Shown here piece by piece: positions 1 to 9,810 of a stretch of DNA of 64,000 nt. The notes under the pieces are model-generated. The model was not told the DNA's origin. It saw nothing but the letters and a program-made list of their open reading frames with translations, and made no database searches. How positions within the stretch are numbered: the stretch's first letter is position 1; every line of letters begins with the position of its first letter. This stretch comes from Methylobacterium sp. E-066 (lineage in GTDB: Bacteria > Pseudomonadota > Alphaproteobacteria > Rhizobiales > Beijerinckiaceae). The position numbers were made by a program, and so were the translations under genes. The DNA lies in assembly GCF_022829635.1 (NCBI RefSeq), contig NZ_JAKSYO010000042.1, positions 1-64,000 on the forward strand. The letters run 5' to 3'.

Positions 1-1
1 C

Positions 2-147
2 GCATGCAGCGTCAGCGGAATGCGACCCGGGACCCAGCACACGACGGCGCGCAGCGTCCGTTTGATCAACCTGTGCCGCTGGCGCGGCACTTCATGTGCT
101 GGGTCCCGGATCAGGTTCCGCTTCGCTTCACCTGTCCGGGACAGGGG
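2..147. repeat. Dispersed palindromic intergenic repeat, copy 1
   Basis: This stretch closely matches 9811-9967. Both copies share the opening GCATGCAGCG, a block reading GACCCGGGACCCAGC, its near reverse complement GCTGGGTCCCGGATC about 70 bases later, and a TGTCCGGGA end. The unit can fold on itself and holds no plausible gene. With the repeat at 228-306 it fills the gene-free first 336 bases, downstream of kup. Function is unknown; it looks like a REP-type element. Confidence 0.7.
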
Positions 148-227
148 CGCGCGTGATCTGCTCGGGAGCGCTGATTCCACGACGCGCACAGGGCCAAACA
201 CCTGAAAGGGCTGGGTCTCGACCATTT

Positions 228-306
228 GCGGGTGCAGGGCAGAGCCCTGCAAGCCTCCGGGCTCCGCCCCGGAACCCCGCAAAAGGGCTGAGCCCTTTGG
301 AGACCC
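228..306. repeat. AAAGGGC-type palindromic repeat (possible terminator), kup 3' end
   Basis: The stretch holds two adjacent hairpins, GCAGGGC/GCCCTGC and AAAGGGCT/AGCCCTTT, joined by a GC-rich linker. Related units lie at 7537-7598, 21220-21283 and 48138-48250. All four lie within about 35 bases of a stop codon. Here the unit lies about 30 bases past the kup stop, so it may act as a transcription terminator or mRNA-stabilising element. Confidence 0.6.
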
Positions 307-336
307 GATGTCTCCTGCGCGCGATCAAGATCGCTC

Positions 337-2355
337 CTACACCGTCACCTGCGTCCCGACCTCGACCACGCGCCCGGTGGGGATCTGGAAGAAGTCCGTC
401 GCGTCGTTGGCATTCTTGGCGAGGGTGATGAAAATCCGGTCCTGCCAGAGCGGCATGCCAGAATGGGTCGCCGGGCGGATCGAGCGGCGGGACAGGAAGA
501 ACGACGTCGCCATGATGTCGAACTTGAAGCCCTGGCGGCGCAGCAGCACCAGGGTTTTTGGGATGTTCGGCGTCTCCATGTAGCCGAACTTCATCACGAC
601 CTTGAAGAAATGCGGCCCCACCGGCTCCAGCCGGACCTTGTCGGCTTCGTTCGAGCGGGGGGTGTCCACCGTCTCGACGGTGAGGATCACGTTCTTCTCG
701 TGCAGCACCTTGTTGTGCTTCAGGTTGTGCAGGAGCGCGGCCGGGGCGATCTCGGGGTCGCTCGTCAGGAACACCGCGGTGCCGCGCACGTGATGGGGCG
801 GGCTCTTCTCCAGCATGCCGACCAGCTCGACCAGCGGCACGTCGGTCTTGCGGGTCTTGTTGAACAGGATCGTGACCCCGCGCACCCAGGTCCACATCAG
901 CACGATGAGGGCCCCGGCCAGGATCAGGGGTACGTAGCCGCCCTCGACCACCTTGATCAGGTTGGAGAGCAGGAACAGGAACTCCAGCACGATGAAGGGC
1001 AGCATCACCAGGGCGGCTGCCACCGGCGACCAGCCCCACATCCGCCAGATCACCAGGAAGGTCATCGAGGCGGTGAGCAGCATCGTCCCGGTCACCGCGA
1101 TGCCGTAGGCCGAGGCCAGCGACGACGAGGTCTTGAACAGCACCGCCAGCAGCACGACGCCGACCATCAGGAGGCCGTTGATCTGCGGCAGGTAGATCTG
1201 GCCGGCATGCGATTCGGAGGTGTGCCGGATCTCGAGGCGCGGCAGCAGGCCGAGCTGGATCGCCTGCCGGGACAATGAGAAGGCGCCGGTGATCACCGCC
1301 TGGCTCGCGACCACGGTGGCCAGCGTCGCCAGCACCACCATCGGCAGCAGGCCCCAGGCCGGGACGAGCTGGAAGAACGGGTCGGCGGTGTCGGGCTTCT
1401 CCAGCACCAGGGCCGCCTGGCCGAGATAATTCAAGGCGAGCGCCGGGAAGACCAGGCAGACCCAGGCGACCTGGATCGGCTTGCGGCCGAAATGCCCGAG
1501 ATCGGCGAACAGGGCCTCGGCGCCGGTCACCGCCAGGAACACGGCGCCGAGCGCCACCAGCGCCCCGGTGCCGTGGCCGAGCAGGTAATGCACCGCGTAC
1601 CAGGGGTTGGCGGCGCGAAAAACCTCCGGGTGCAGGCCGATATGCGGCAGGGCCGCGAGCGCCATGGCGACGAACCACACCACGGTCATCGGCCCGAAGA
1701 ACGCCGCGACCTTGGCGGTGCCGCGATTCTGCACGAGGAACAGGACGATGATGATCGTCACCGTGATCGGCAGCACGTAGTCGTTCAGGGCCGGGGTGAC
1801 GAGCTTCAGCCCCTCCACGGCCGAGAGCACCGAGATCGCCGGGGTGATCACCGCGTCGCCGTAGAACAGCGAGGCGCCGAGCAGCCCGAGCATGAACACG
1901 ATGCGGGAGCCGCCGAGCGCCTTCCGGGCGAGCGCCATCAGCGAGAGGATGCCGCCCTCGCCGTTGTTGTCCATGCGCAGCAGGATCAGGACGTACTTGA
2001 CCGTCACGATCAGGAACAGCGCCCAGAGGATCAGCGAGACGGTGCCGATCACCTCCTCGGGCAGCAGGATGCCGTCGGTGCGGGCCGGGACCAGCGCCTC
2101 GCGGAAGGCGTAGAGCGGGCTGGTGCCGATATCGCCGTAGACGACGCCGACCGAGCCGACCAGCAGCGTCCAGAAACCGGCATGGCCGTGCCGGGTCTCC
2201 GCCTTCTCGGGAGAATCGAGGGCGCCGCCGGGCGCAGGCCCCTGCGCCGGCCCGGTGCCGCCGGTCTCGCCCGCCGCCGCGGCGGAATCGGGCGCGGCGT
2301 CAGAGGCCGCGGGCACGGGCTGGGCTGCTACGCCGGGTGCGAAGGTTTGGCTCAT
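337..2355 (-). CDS. kup: Kup-family potassium uptake transporter
   Basis: This gene encodes a 672-residue Kup/HAK/KT low-affinity K+ importer, probably a K+/H+ symporter of the inner membrane. The first membrane segment carries the family signature [14 protein letters not shown] near residue 65. About 12 hydrophobic helices follow, then a soluble C-terminal tail of roughly 170 residues, as in E. coli Kup. A Pro/Ala-rich extension of about 50 residues precedes the first helix. I chose the ATG at 2355; an alternative start at 2466 would only add low-complexity residues. The gene is monocistronic and has intergenic repeats on both sides. Confidence 0.93.
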   Translation of the reverse strand: MSQTFAPGVAAQPVPAASDAAPDSAAAAGETGGTGPAQGPAPGGALDSPEKAETRHGHAGFWTLLVGSVGVVYGDIGTSPLYAFREALVPARTDGILLPEEVIGTVSLILWALFLIVTVKYVLILLRMDNNGEGGILSLMALARKALGGSRIVFMLGLLGASLFYGDAVITPAISVLSAVEGLKLVTPALNDYVLPITVTIIIVLFLVQNRGTAKVAAFFGPMTVVWFVAMALAALPHIGLHPEVFRAANPWYAVHYLLGHGTGALVALGAVFLAVTGAEALFADLGHFGRKPIQVAWVCLVFPALALNYLGQAALVLEKPDTADPFFQLVPAWGLLPMVVLATLATVVASQAVITGAFSLSRQAIQLGLLPRLEIRHTSESHAGQIYLPQINGLLMVGVVLLAVLFKTSSSLASAYGIAVTGTMLLTASMTFLVIWRMWGWSPVAAALVMLPFIVLEFLFLLSNLIKVVEGGYVPLILAGALIVLMWTWVRGVTILFNKTRKTDVPLVELVGMLEKSPPHHVRGTAVFLTSDPEIAPAALLHNLKHNKVLHEKNVILTVETVDTPRSNEADKVRLEPVGPHFFKVVMKFGYMETPNIPKTLVLLRRQGFKFDIMATSFFLSRRSIRPATHSGMPLWQDRIFITLAKNANDATDFFQIPTGRVVEVGTQVTV

Positions 2356-2629
2356 GCGGAATGTCGGAGGCTCGGGCGTGGCCGGCGTTTCGCGGGTCGG
2401 CTCAGGGGCCTGGTGGGGCCGGGCAGGAGGACGCGAAAACTCCGCCGAACCACGCGGGCCGGCCACCGGGCCGACCGCTCACGGGATCGTGCGGCCTTGC
2501 TATCACGGCCTCAGGCGGCCGGGAACCGGGGGCACCGCGAAGATCAGGGCTTCGGTGGGAGCAGGGGCGCGCGGTGGTGGGGGCAACGTTCGCTTTGGGG
2601 GAGGCCCTACGCGTCCGATCACCCGCCTC

Positions 2630-2741
2630 GTCATTCCGGGGCGCCGCAGGCGAGCCCGGAATCCAGATCCGCCGACGACGCCAGACCTTGATCTGTCGGA
2701 GGCTATGGATCCCGGGTTCCGCTGCGCGGCCCCGGGATGAC
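2630..2741. repeat. GTCATTCCGGGGCGCCGC inverted repeat, copy 1
   Basis: This 112-bp imperfect palindrome starts with GTCATTCCGGGGCGCCGC and ends with the matching inverted block CGGCCCCGGGATGAC. A second copy lies at 30827-30939. It sits between the ispG stop and the kup start, in a 421-bp gene-free stretch (2356-2776). Nothing else was recognised in that stretch, which must also hold the kup promoter. Confidence 0.75.
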
Positions 2742-2776
2742 AAGGTGATTCTTCCGGCGCTGTTCCGCGACCCGGC

Positions 2777-4111
2777 CTATTCAGCCGCGGTGCGCGTGCC
2801 GCCGCCCTGCTGGCCGAAGCGGCGCTCGATGTACTCGATCACGACCGTCTCGAAATCCTTGGCGAGCGTCGCACCGCGCAGCGTCATGGCCTTCTTGCCG
2901 TCGATGAACACCGGCGCGGTCGGGGTCTCGCCGGTGCCCGGCAGGGAGATACCGATATCGGCATGCTTCGATTCGCCCGGGCCGTTGACGATGCAGCCCA
3001 TCACGGCGACGTTCAGGCCCTCGACCCCCGGATAAGTCTTCTTCCACTCGGGCATGGAGGTGACGATCCAGTTCTGGATGTCGCGGGCCAGCTCCTGGAA
3101 GGTGGTCGAGGTGGTGCGGCCGCAGCCGGGGCAGGCCGCGACCATCGGCACGAAGGTGCGGAAGCCCATGGTCTGCAGCAGTTCCTGGCTCGCCTTGACC
3201 TCGACGCTGCGGTCGCCGCCCGGCTCGGGGGTGAGCGAGTAGCGGATCGTGTCGCCGATCCCCTCCTGCAACAGCACGCCGATCGCCGCCGAGGCCGCCA
3301 CCAGGCCCTTGGAGCCCATGCCGGCCTCGGTGAGGCCGAGATGGATCGCGTAGTCCGAGCGGCGCGCCACCTCGCGGTAGACCGCGATCAGGTCCTGCAC
3401 CGCCGAGACCTTGGCCGACAGGATGATCTTGTTCTGCGGCAGGCCGAGTTCCACCGCCCGGTCGGCCGAGCCGATCGCCGAGCGCACCATCGCCTCGCGC
3501 ATCACCGCGCGGGCATCGATCGGCCGCGGCAGCTTGGCGTTCTCGTCCATCAGATGGGTGAGCAACTCGCCGTCGAGCGAGCCCCAGTTGGCACCGATCC
3601 GCACGGTCTTGCCGTACTTGATCGCCTGCTCGATGATCGAGGAGAACTGGGTATCCTTCTTGTCCTTGAACCCGACATTGCCGGGGTTGATCCGGTACTT
3701 CGCCAGGGCCTCGGCGCAGGCCGGATGGTCGGCGAGCAGCTTGTGGCCGATATAGTGGAAGTCGCCGACCAGCGGCACGTGCACGCCGATCCGGTCGAGG
3801 CGCTCGCGGATCTTCGGCACCGCGGCTGCGGCCTCGTCCCGGTCGACCGTGATGCGGACCAGCTCCGAGCCGACCCGGGCGAGCTGGGCCACCTGCGCCA
3901 CCGTGCCGTCGATGTCGGCGGTGTCGGTGTTGGTCATCGACTGCACGACGATCGGGGCGCCGCCGCCGACCATGACCGCGCCTTCGCCTTCGCCGACCGT
4001 GACGCCGACGGTGCGGTGGCGCGGTGCCGGGCCGGCGACCTCCGGGCCCCCGTAGGCCAGGATGGTCTCGGGAGCGGGATTTTCGGAGCGGATGGCTTCC
4101 ATGACTTCCAT
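2777..4111 (-). CDS. ispG: 4-hydroxy-3-methylbut-2-enyl diphosphate synthase (flavodoxin/ferredoxin)
   Basis: The product is the GcpE/IspG enzyme of the non-mevalonate isoprenoid pathway, which reductively converts MEcPP to HMBPP using a [4Fe-4S] cluster. The 444-residue protein has the N-terminal TIM-barrel region ([19 protein letters not shown] near residue 55). The C-terminal cluster domain carries the ligands CPGCGR and [17 protein letters not shown]. The ATG at 4111 has GAAGG seven bases upstream on the minus strand; a second in-frame ATG lies at 4102. The protein is a little longer than E. coli IspG, as is usual in alphaproteobacteria. A long intergenic region separates it from the divergent patatin gene. 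Confidence 0.97.
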   Translation of the reverse strand: MEVMEAIRSENPAPETILAYGGPEVAGPAPRHRTVGVTVGEGEGAVMVGGGAPIVVQSMTNTDTADIDGTVAQVAQLARVGSELVRITVDRDEAAAAVPKIRERLDRIGVHVPLVGDFHYIGHKLLADHPACAEALAKYRINPGNVGFKDKKDTQFSSIIEQAIKYGKTVRIGANWGSLDGELLTHLMDENAKLPRPIDARAVMREAMVRSAIGSADRAVELGLPQNKIILSAKVSAVQDLIAVYREVARRSDYAIHLGLTEAGMGSKGLVAASAAIGVLLQEGIGDTIRYSLTPEPGGDRSVEVKASQELLQTMGFRTFVPMVAACPGCGRTTSTTFQELARDIQNWIVTSMPEWKKTYPGVEGLNVAVMGCIVNGPGESKHADIGISLPGTGETPTAPVFIDGKKAMTLRGATLAKDFETVVIEYIERRFGQQGGGTRTAAE

Positions 4112-4464
4112 CGTGGACCTTCGCGTGCGCGCGCTTCGCGAAAAAGCGCCGGGGCCTTATCGGGCCGGCCGGGCGTTTCGCGGCGCGCGCCTCGCCGGAG
4201 CTTCAGGGCTGCGGGCCGCCCGCGGGTTAGCTGCGGACGACGCCGCGCAGCGTCAAGCCGACGCCGCGCATGACAGCATCGCGGCTGTCATGTCGTATCC
4301 GGATGCGGATGTCGAGTTTGCCGCGTGCGCAACATCGGTTTTCGTCCGGCCCTGTTGCCGAATCGCGCGTCGTGACCGGGGTCTCGGATGTGCCGTAAGC
4401 CCGGCGCATGGTTGATGTTGCACTGCACCATCCCATCTAGGGGATCCTGATTTTGGAGGCCGAC
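4112..4464. other. Divergent intergenic region between ispG and the patatin gene
   Basis: This 353-bp gene-free stretch must carry the promoters of both divergent genes. Its main recognisable element is the perfect inverted repeat at 4269-4292. The part nearest ispG is very GC-rich and holds short self-complementary GCGC runs. No small ORF with a ribosome-binding site was seen. Confidence 0.6.
4269..4292. promoter_or_regulatory. Perfect 9-bp inverted repeat, candidate operator
   Basis: CATGACAGC and GCTGTCATG are perfectly complementary and separated by six bases. The site lies almost midway between the divergent ispG and patatin starts, about 160-175 bases from each. That position suits a regulator-binding site better than a terminator, and no T-run follows on either strand. 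The regulator is unknown. Confidence 0.4.
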
Positions 4465-5604
4465 ATGAGCGAGCACCCCCACGGCGGTGAGCCGCACAAC
4501 CCGGTGACCGTGGTTCCCGAAATTCCGCCCGAAGTCCCGGTCTCGGACGGGATCGAGCCCAATCCCGTGCATCCGCCCCGCCAGATCCTTGCGGGGCCCC
4601 GGGCCGAGAAGCCGGTCGCGCTGGCCTTGCAGGGCGGCGGTGCGCATGGCGCCTTCACCTGGGGCGTGCTCGACGCGCTGATCGAGGACGGACGTCTGGC
4701 CTTCGAGGCGGTGACCGGGGCCAGCGCCGGGGCCATGAACGGCGTCGTGATGGTGGACGGCTGGCTCAAGGGCGGCCCGGACGGCGCCCGGGAGGGACTG
4801 GAGCGGTTCTGGCGCGAGGTCAGCCTCGACGGCGATCTCGGGCCGGCGCAGCGCAACTTCGTGAGCGGGTTATTCAACCTGTGGAAGGGCAACCCGGTGG
4901 CCGAGTTCTGGTCCAAGCTGCTCTCGCCGAGCCCCTACGTGTCGAACCCGCTCAACATCAACCCGCTGCGCAAGGCGCTGGCCGAGCAGATCGATTTCGA
5001 GCGCCTGCGCGAGGCCGAGACCGCGGGCCTGTTCGTCTCGGCCACCAATGTCTGGACCGGCAAGCTCGCGGTGTTCGAGCGCGAGCGCCTCACCGTCGAC
5101 CACCTGATGGCCTCGGCCTGTCTGCCCACGGTGTTCCAGGCGGTGGAGATCGACGGCGTGCCCTATTGGGACGGCGGCTATCTCGGCAACCCGCCGCTCT
5201 ACCCGCTGCACCGGGGCGCCCGGACCCGCGACATCGTGCTGGTCCAGATCAACCCGGTCGAGCGGCGCGAGACCCCGCGCACGGAGAGCGAGATCCGCGA
5301 CCGGCTCAACGAGATCACCTTCAACGCCAACCTGATGCGGGAATTGCGGGCGATCGACTTCCTCGACGGCCTGATCGAGGACGGCACCCTGGGCCAGGGC
5401 GGCTACCAGCGGGTCCTCGTGCACCGGATCGACGGCACCGACGCGCTGGAGGATTACAACGCCGCTTCCAAGCTCGACGCGCGCTGGACCGTGTTCAAGC
5501 GCCTGCGCGACAAGGGCCGTGCCGCCGCGCAGGTCTGGCTCGCCGAGACCTACGGGACGATCGGGCAGGCTTGTACACTCAACCTGCGGGATGCGTATCA
5601 GTAA
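4465..5604 (+). CDS. Patatin-like phospholipase family protein
   Basis: This is a predicted serine lipid acyl hydrolase with a Ser-Asp dyad. The 379-residue protein has the glycine-rich oxyanion loop LQGGGAHGAF near residue 54 and the nucleophile elbow GASAG near residue 87. The catalytic DGG triplet (WDGGYLGN) is near residue 235. No signal peptide is visible and the N-terminus is acidic and Pro-rich, so it is probably cytoplasmic or membrane-associated. The ATG at 4465 has an ideal GGAGG at 4455-4459; a TTG at 4453 overlaps that site and was rejected. The substrate is not deducible; roles in PHB turnover or phospholipid remodelling are possible. Confidence 0.9.
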   Translation: MSEHPHGGEPHNPVTVVPEIPPEVPVSDGIEPNPVHPPRQILAGPRAEKPVALALQGGGAHGAFTWGVLDALIEDGRLAFEAVTGASAGAMNGVVMVDGWLKGGPDGAREGLERFWREVSLDGDLGPAQRNFVSGLFNLWKGNPVAEFWSKLLSPSPYVSNPLNINPLRKALAEQIDFERLREAETAGLFVSATNVWTGKLAVFERERLTVDHLMASACLPTVFQAVEIDGVPYWDGGYLGNPPLYPLHRGARTRDIVLVQINPVERRETPRTESEIRDRLNEITFNANLMRELRAIDFLDGLIEDGTLGQGGYQRVLVHRIDGTDALEDYNAASKLDARWTVFKRLRDKGRAAAQVWLAETYGTIGQACTLNLRDAYQ

Positions 5605-5843
5605 AACGCCGTACGTCCGACGCGAGGATCGTCATCCGGCAAGATGTGATACGATCGATATCGCGTCGAAATCCGGATGATCGTGATGTTCTTTGTAAGA
5701 TCAAGGCGTTTATCTCCGGCTAAAGACTGAATTTAAAGTAGAAAATCCCAGGCGTAAGATATCTTTCACGGGGCTCCGTTAGCTCGGCCCTTTCACCGAA
5801 GACCGAGCGGGCGCGGTGATTCTGATTCCTGGGAGGGCTGGCC

Positions 5844-7535
5844 ATGAGATTTCGTCTGATCGACCTCAAGACCGGCGTGAAGATCGCGCTCATCATGGCG
5901 CTGATGCTGGCGATCACCGCCGGCGTCACGGCGATCTCGCTCCGCAATACCGGGCTGATCGAGGACGCCGAAGAGTGGACGGTCCATACCCACGAGGTGC
6001 TGGCCGAAGTCGGCCGGATGACCAACGCCATGGTCGACCGGGAGACCGCCCTGCGCGGCTACCTGATCTCCGCCGATCCGCGCTTCCTCGAACCCGAAGA
6101 GGCCGGGCGAAAAACCTTCGCGGCGTCCTGGGATGCGGCGCGGACCCTCACGGCCGGCAATCCCACGACGCAGGCCATGCTCGCGGACGTGAAGGTCCTC
6201 GCCGACCGCTGGAGCACGGAGGTCGCGGATCGTGAACGTGCCCTGATGAAGGAGCCCGCCACCCAGGAGGAGGCGCGCCGGCTCGAAAGCTCGGGCGCCG
6301 GCAAGGCGGCGATGGACGGCCTGCGCGCCAAGGCGGCCGAGATCACGCGGTTCGAACGGGGCCTCCTGAAGGAGCGGAGCGCCGCTTCGGCGGCGGCCAT
6401 CGCGTCGTCGCGGGCGGCCAACCTGATCGGCCTCGGCTTGATCGTGCTCACGGCCCTGCTCGGGTCGCTGGCCCTGCATAAGGGCATCGGCAAGCCGATC
6501 CACCAAATGACCCAGGCCATGACCCGGCTCGCCGCCAACGACCTCTCCGTCGAGATCCCCGGAATCGGGCGCCGCGACGAGATCGGCGCCATGGCCGGCG
6601 CCGTGCAGGTGTTCCGGGACGGGCTCGCCCGGGCAAAGGCCCTCGAGGAGGAGGCCGCCCAGGCCCGGGCCGAGCTGGAGGCGCAGCGCAAGGCGGCGAT
6701 GCACGAGATGGCCGTCAGCTTCGAGGGCGCCGTCGGCGGCATCATCCGCGCCGTCGCCACGGCCTCGGCGAATCTGAAATCCACGGCCGAGACCATGAGC
6801 GCCGCGGCGGCCGAGACCGCCAGCCAGTCGACCACGGTGGCGTCGGCGGCCGAGCAGGCGGCCTCGAACGTCAACACCGTGGCGGCGGCGGCCGAGGAAC
6901 TCGGCGTCTCCGTCAACGAGATCGGCCGCCAGGTCCAGGCCTCGGCCGACCTCGCCGACGCCGCGGTGCTGGAGGCCGGGAAGTCCGCGGACCTCGTGCG
7001 CAACCTGCGCGACGGCGCCGTCAAGATCGGTGCCGTGGTCGACCTGATCAGCGGCATCGCCGGCCAGACCAACCTCCTGGCCTTGAACGCCACCATCGAG
7101 GCCGCCCGGGCCGGCGAGGCGGGGCGGGGCTTCGCGGTGGTCGCCACGGAGGTGAAGGAGCTGGCCGGCCAGACCGCCAAGGCCACCGACGAGATCGCCC
7201 GGCAGATCAGCGAGATCCAGTCCTGGACCGGGGAGACGGTGGACGCGATCGGAATTATCGTCGGCCGCATCACCGAGATGAGCGGGCTCTCCACCGGTAT
7301 CGCCGCGGCGATCGAGGAGCAGGGCTCGGCGACCCAGGAGATCGTCCGGAATGTCGGGCAGGCGGCGGTCGGGGCCGGCGAGGTGACGGCTAACATCGCC
7401 GGGGTCGCCAACGCCGCCGAGGGCGCCGGGGCCGCTGCCGTGCAGGTGCTCGGCTCGGCCTCCGAACTCTCGGTCCAGGCGGAGCGGCTCGACGCGGAGG
7501 TCCATCGCTTCCTCGACACGGTGCGAGCGGCGTAA
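5844..7535 (+). CDS. Methyl-accepting chemotaxis protein with CHASE3-type sensor
   Basis: This 563-residue chemoreceptor has one membrane helix near residues 13-33, a CHASE3-like helical sensor (about 40-185, with [11 protein letters not shown]) and a second helix near 193-213. A HAMP linker and a signalling domain follow. The signalling tip contains the signature [20 protein letters not shown]. The C-terminus ends without a CheR-binding pentapeptide. A strong GGGAGG lies just upstream of the ATG. The 239-bp leader (5605-5843) is noticeably AT-richer than its surroundings, as is the region upstream of the other chemoreceptor at 59938. The ligand is unknown; CHASE3 receptors often sense through the membrane or periplasm. 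Confidence 0.93.
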   Translation: MRFRLIDLKTGVKIALIMALMLAITAGVTAISLRNTGLIEDAEEWTVHTHEVLAEVGRMTNAMVDRETALRGYLISADPRFLEPEEAGRKTFAASWDAARTLTAGNPTTQAMLADVKVLADRWSTEVADRERALMKEPATQEEARRLESSGAGKAAMDGLRAKAAEITRFERGLLKERSAASAAAIASSRAANLIGLGLIVLTALLGSLALHKGIGKPIHQMTQAMTRLAANDLSVEIPGIGRRDEIGAMAGAVQVFRDGLARAKALEEEAAQARAELEAQRKAAMHEMAVSFEGAVGGIIRAVATASANLKSTAETMSAAAAETASQSTTVASAAEQAASNVNTVAAAAEELGVSVNEIGRQVQASADLADAAVLEAGKSADLVRNLRDGAVKIGAVVDLISGIAGQTNLLALNATIEAARAGEAGRGFAVVATEVKELAGQTAKATDEIARQISEIQSWTGETVDAIGIIVGRITEMSGLSTGIAAAIEEQGSATQEIVRNVGQAAVGAGEVTANIAGVANAAEGAGAAAVQVLGSASELSVQAERLDAEVHRFLDTVRAA

Positions 7536-7536
7536 G

Positions 7537-7598
7537 CGAAGCGCGGGGCTGCGCGCCCCGAACCCCGCCAAAGGGCCGCAGGCCCTTTGGGATCCCGG
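7537..7598. repeat. AAAGGGC-type palindromic repeat after the chemoreceptor
   Basis: Two hairpins, GGGGCTGCGCGCCCC and AAAGGGCCGCAGGCCCTTT, begin two bases after the chemoreceptor stop. The unit is nearly identical to 21220-21283 and lies in the same orientation relative to the upstream gene. It is probably a terminator-like REP element. Confidence 0.7.
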
Positions 7599-7669
7599 TG
7601 TTGAGATCTCCGCGGCGGGCGCCCTAAATTCGGTTCGGGCGTGAGCGCCCGTGACCCTGCGAGGCCGCC

Positions 7670-8224
7670 ATGACGTTGTTGCGCCGCGAGGCCCTGATCC
7701 TGCTCGGTGCCGGGATTGCCGGCGCTGCCCGGGCCGCGCCATCCGGGCGGGCCACCGATTTCGCCTTCGAGCATCCGGAGGGCGGCGCGATGCCGCTCTC
7801 GGCCTATGCCGGGCGGCCGATCCTCGTGGTCAACACCGCCACCGCCTGCGGCTACGCCGGGCAACTCGCCGGGCTCCAGACCCTGTGGACCCGCTTCGGC
7901 GACCGGGGGCTCACAGTGATCGGCGTGCCGTCGCCGGATTTCGGCAACCAGGAGCCGCTCGACGGCCCCGCCATCGCCGAGGCCGCGCGGAAGAACCACG
8001 GCGTGACCTTCCCGCTGACCGCCAAGACCCGGGTGAAGATGCCGGGCGCGCACCCGTTCTACCAATGGGCGGCGGCGGAGCGGCCGGGCGAGACGCCGCG
8101 CTGGAACTTCCACAAATACCTGATCGCCCGGGACGGCTCGCTCGCCGCCGCCTTCGCCACGCAGGTGGAGCCCACCGACCCCAGGATGGTCTCGGGCATC
8201 GCCGCCACCCTCGACCAGGCCTGA
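7670..8224 (+). CDS. Exported glutathione peroxidase family protein
   Basis: This thiol peroxidase of the GPx/BtuE family reduces hydroperoxides. The active-site region reads NTATACGYAGQLAGL, with the peroxidatic Cys near residue 59. The WNFHKYLI motif near residue 144 corresponds to the family WNFxKFL. At 184 residues it is slightly longer than cytoplasmic bacterial GPx because it begins with RREALILLGAGIAGAARA. That is a hydrophobic leader with a twin arginine, suggesting periplasmic or membrane location, possibly by Tat. The QEP motif is present as NQEPLDG. It stands alone upstream of the sigma-factor gene, 58 bp away. Confidence 0.88.
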   Translation: MTLLRREALILLGAGIAGAARAAPSGRATDFAFEHPEGGAMPLSAYAGRPILVVNTATACGYAGQLAGLQTLWTRFGDRGLTVIGVPSPDFGNQEPLDGPAIAEAARKNHGVTFPLTAKTRVKMPGAHPFYQWAAAERPGETPRWNFHKYLIARDGSLAAAFATQVEPTDPRMVSGIAATLDQA

Positions 8225-8282
8225 CTGGCCGCGGGAATCCGGGCGCCGGGATTAAACCCCCGGCCTGCCGCGTTCACACCCC

Positions 8283-8906
8283 ATGGCCTCAGACAAGCAC
8301 ACGCATCCGGACATCGTCGACCTGCTGGTGCCCCTGCGGCGCTACGCGCGGTCGCTGACCCGCGACGCCCTGCGGGCGGACGATCTGGTGCACGACACCT
8401 TGGTGCGCGCCCTGGAGATGCAGGGTTCCCTGCGCCCCAACACCAACCTGCGCACCTGGATGATGACGGTGCTGCACAACGCCTTCATCGACGAGCAGCG
8501 CCGCCGCCAGGTCGAGGCGCGTCACGCCGACGCGCTGGTGCGGATGAGCGAGGACATGGCGCCCCCCGCCCAGGAGGGACGGGTGCGCCTCGCCCAGATC
8601 CGGCAGGCCTTCCTGACCCTGCCGGAGGAGCAGCGCGCCGCCCTCCACCTCGTGACCCTGGAAGGCATGGCCTATGCCGACGCCGCCGCGGTGCTCGGCA
8701 TCCCGATCGGCACCCTGATGTCGCGCCTCGGCCGCGGCCGGGCTGCGCTCCGGGCCTTCGAGGAGGGCAGCCGGGCCAAGACCGAGGCCGAGCCCGAGGC
8801 GAGCCGACCGGATCCCCGGCGCGGTACCTATACCGGCCTGCGCCTCGTCGCCTCCGACGAGACCCGGGACCGGCCGCCGATGAGACGCGCCTCAGGCGAC
8901 GCCTGA
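8283..8906 (+). CDS. ECF-type sigma-70 family RNA polymerase sigma factor
   Basis: This 207-residue alternative sigma factor contains region 2 (DDLVHDTLVRALEM, then NLRTWMMTVLHNAFID) and region 4 (LPEEQRAALHLVTLEGMAYADAAAVLGIPIGTLMSRL). It lacks region 3, as expected for ECF sigmas. An unusual charged tail of about 40 residues follows region 4. The next gene, 81 bp downstream, encodes a membrane anti-sigma factor, so the two probably form a signalling pair. The stimulus is not evident; the glutathione peroxidase upstream hints at oxidative stress, which is only an inference. Confidence 0.92.
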   Translation: MASDKHTHPDIVDLLVPLRRYARSLTRDALRADDLVHDTLVRALEMQGSLRPNTNLRTWMMTVLHNAFIDEQRRRQVEARHADALVRMSEDMAPPAQEGRVRLAQIRQAFLTLPEEQRAALHLVTLEGMAYADAAAVLGIPIGTLMSRLGRGRAALRAFEEGSRAKTEAEPEASRPDPRRGTYTGLRLVASDETRDRPPMRRASGDA

Positions 8907-8987
8907 GGCATCCGCCAACACCGCACAGATGATGATGACGACCGGCGGATCCGCCCCGGCGGCACGCTGGAATCGAGGACTTCACCG

Positions 8988-9752
8988 ATGATGGATCCGA
9001 TCACAGACGACGATCTCATCGCCTTCGTCGACGGGCAGATCGACCCGATGCGCCGCCTCGATGTCGAGGCGCACTTGGCCGCTCATCCCGGGGCCGCCGC
9101 CCAGGTGATGGCCGATCTGCACGATCGCGACGCCCTCCGGGCCGCTTTCGGGCGCCTGCCCGGCCCGGGACCCGACCGGACCCTCGTCCTGGCGCGCCGC
9201 TTCGACCGCAACCAGCGCTGGCGCCGGGTCGGGGCGCGGCTCAAGCGCGCCGCCGCGATCGCGGTGCTGGTCGGCGCGGGCTGGCTCGCCCATGACGAGA
9301 TCGGCCGGTTCGGCGTGCCCGACACCCTGGCCGCGACCCCCGATCCGGCCCTGATCGCGGATGCCCGGCAGGCCCGCGCCGTGGCGCAGCTGCGCAAGAA
9401 CATCGCCAACCAGGGCGACCACCCGGTCTACGACCGGGCCCGTCTCCAATCGGTCACCGGCATCGACCTGCCGCCGCTCCCGGCCGGCTGGCAGGTGCGC
9501 GACATCCAGATCTTCCCCGGGCGCCACGGCACCGGCATCGAGATCGCCTTCGAGGCCGGCCCCCTCGGCGAGGCCTCCCTGTTCGCCACGCGCGGCCTGC
9601 GCGGCGGCCCGGCGGCGCTCACCGGCTCGGACGACGGCACCCTCCTGTCCTGGAATGCGGGCGACACCGCCTACGCGCTGAGCGGCCCGCAGGACGATCG
9701 GGTCCTGCGACAGGCCGCGGGGATGCTGGGGGCGGGCGCGGCGACGCGCTGA
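8988..9752 (+). CDS. Membrane anti-sigma factor partner of the ECF sigma
   Basis: The 254-residue protein starts with an anti-sigma-type helical segment (DDLIAFVDGQIDPMRRLDVEAHL, residues about 6-30). A single membrane helix lies near residues 88-103 (AAIAVLVGAGWLA), and a periplasmic domain of about 150 residues follows. No HxxxCxxC zinc-binding motif is seen, so it is not a canonical ZAS domain. Position directly downstream of the sigma gene and this topology support the call. Start is ATG 8988 or the adjacent ATG 8991. Confidence 0.85.
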   Translation: MMDPITDDDLIAFVDGQIDPMRRLDVEAHLAAHPGAAAQVMADLHDRDALRAAFGRLPGPGPDRTLVLARRFDRNQRWRRVGARLKRAAAIAVLVGAGWLAHDEIGRFGVPDTLAATPDPALIADARQARAVAQLRKNIANQGDHPVYDRARLQSVTGIDLPPLPAGWQVRDIQIFPGRHGTGIEIAFEAGPLGEASLFATRGLRGGPAALTGSDDGTLLSWNAGDTAYALSGPQDDRVLRQAAGMLGAGAATR

Positions 9753-9810
9753 GACAAACAGAACGCACGTCGCGGACAGCGTCTCAGTCCGCGCGGCCCT
9801 TTTCCCGGGC

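Noticed and set aside
128..1678. A 516-residue open frame overlapping kup on the same strand
   Set aside because: Composition is Arg/Gly/Ala-rich and frame-shifted relative to the conserved Kup sequence; it is a frame shadow.
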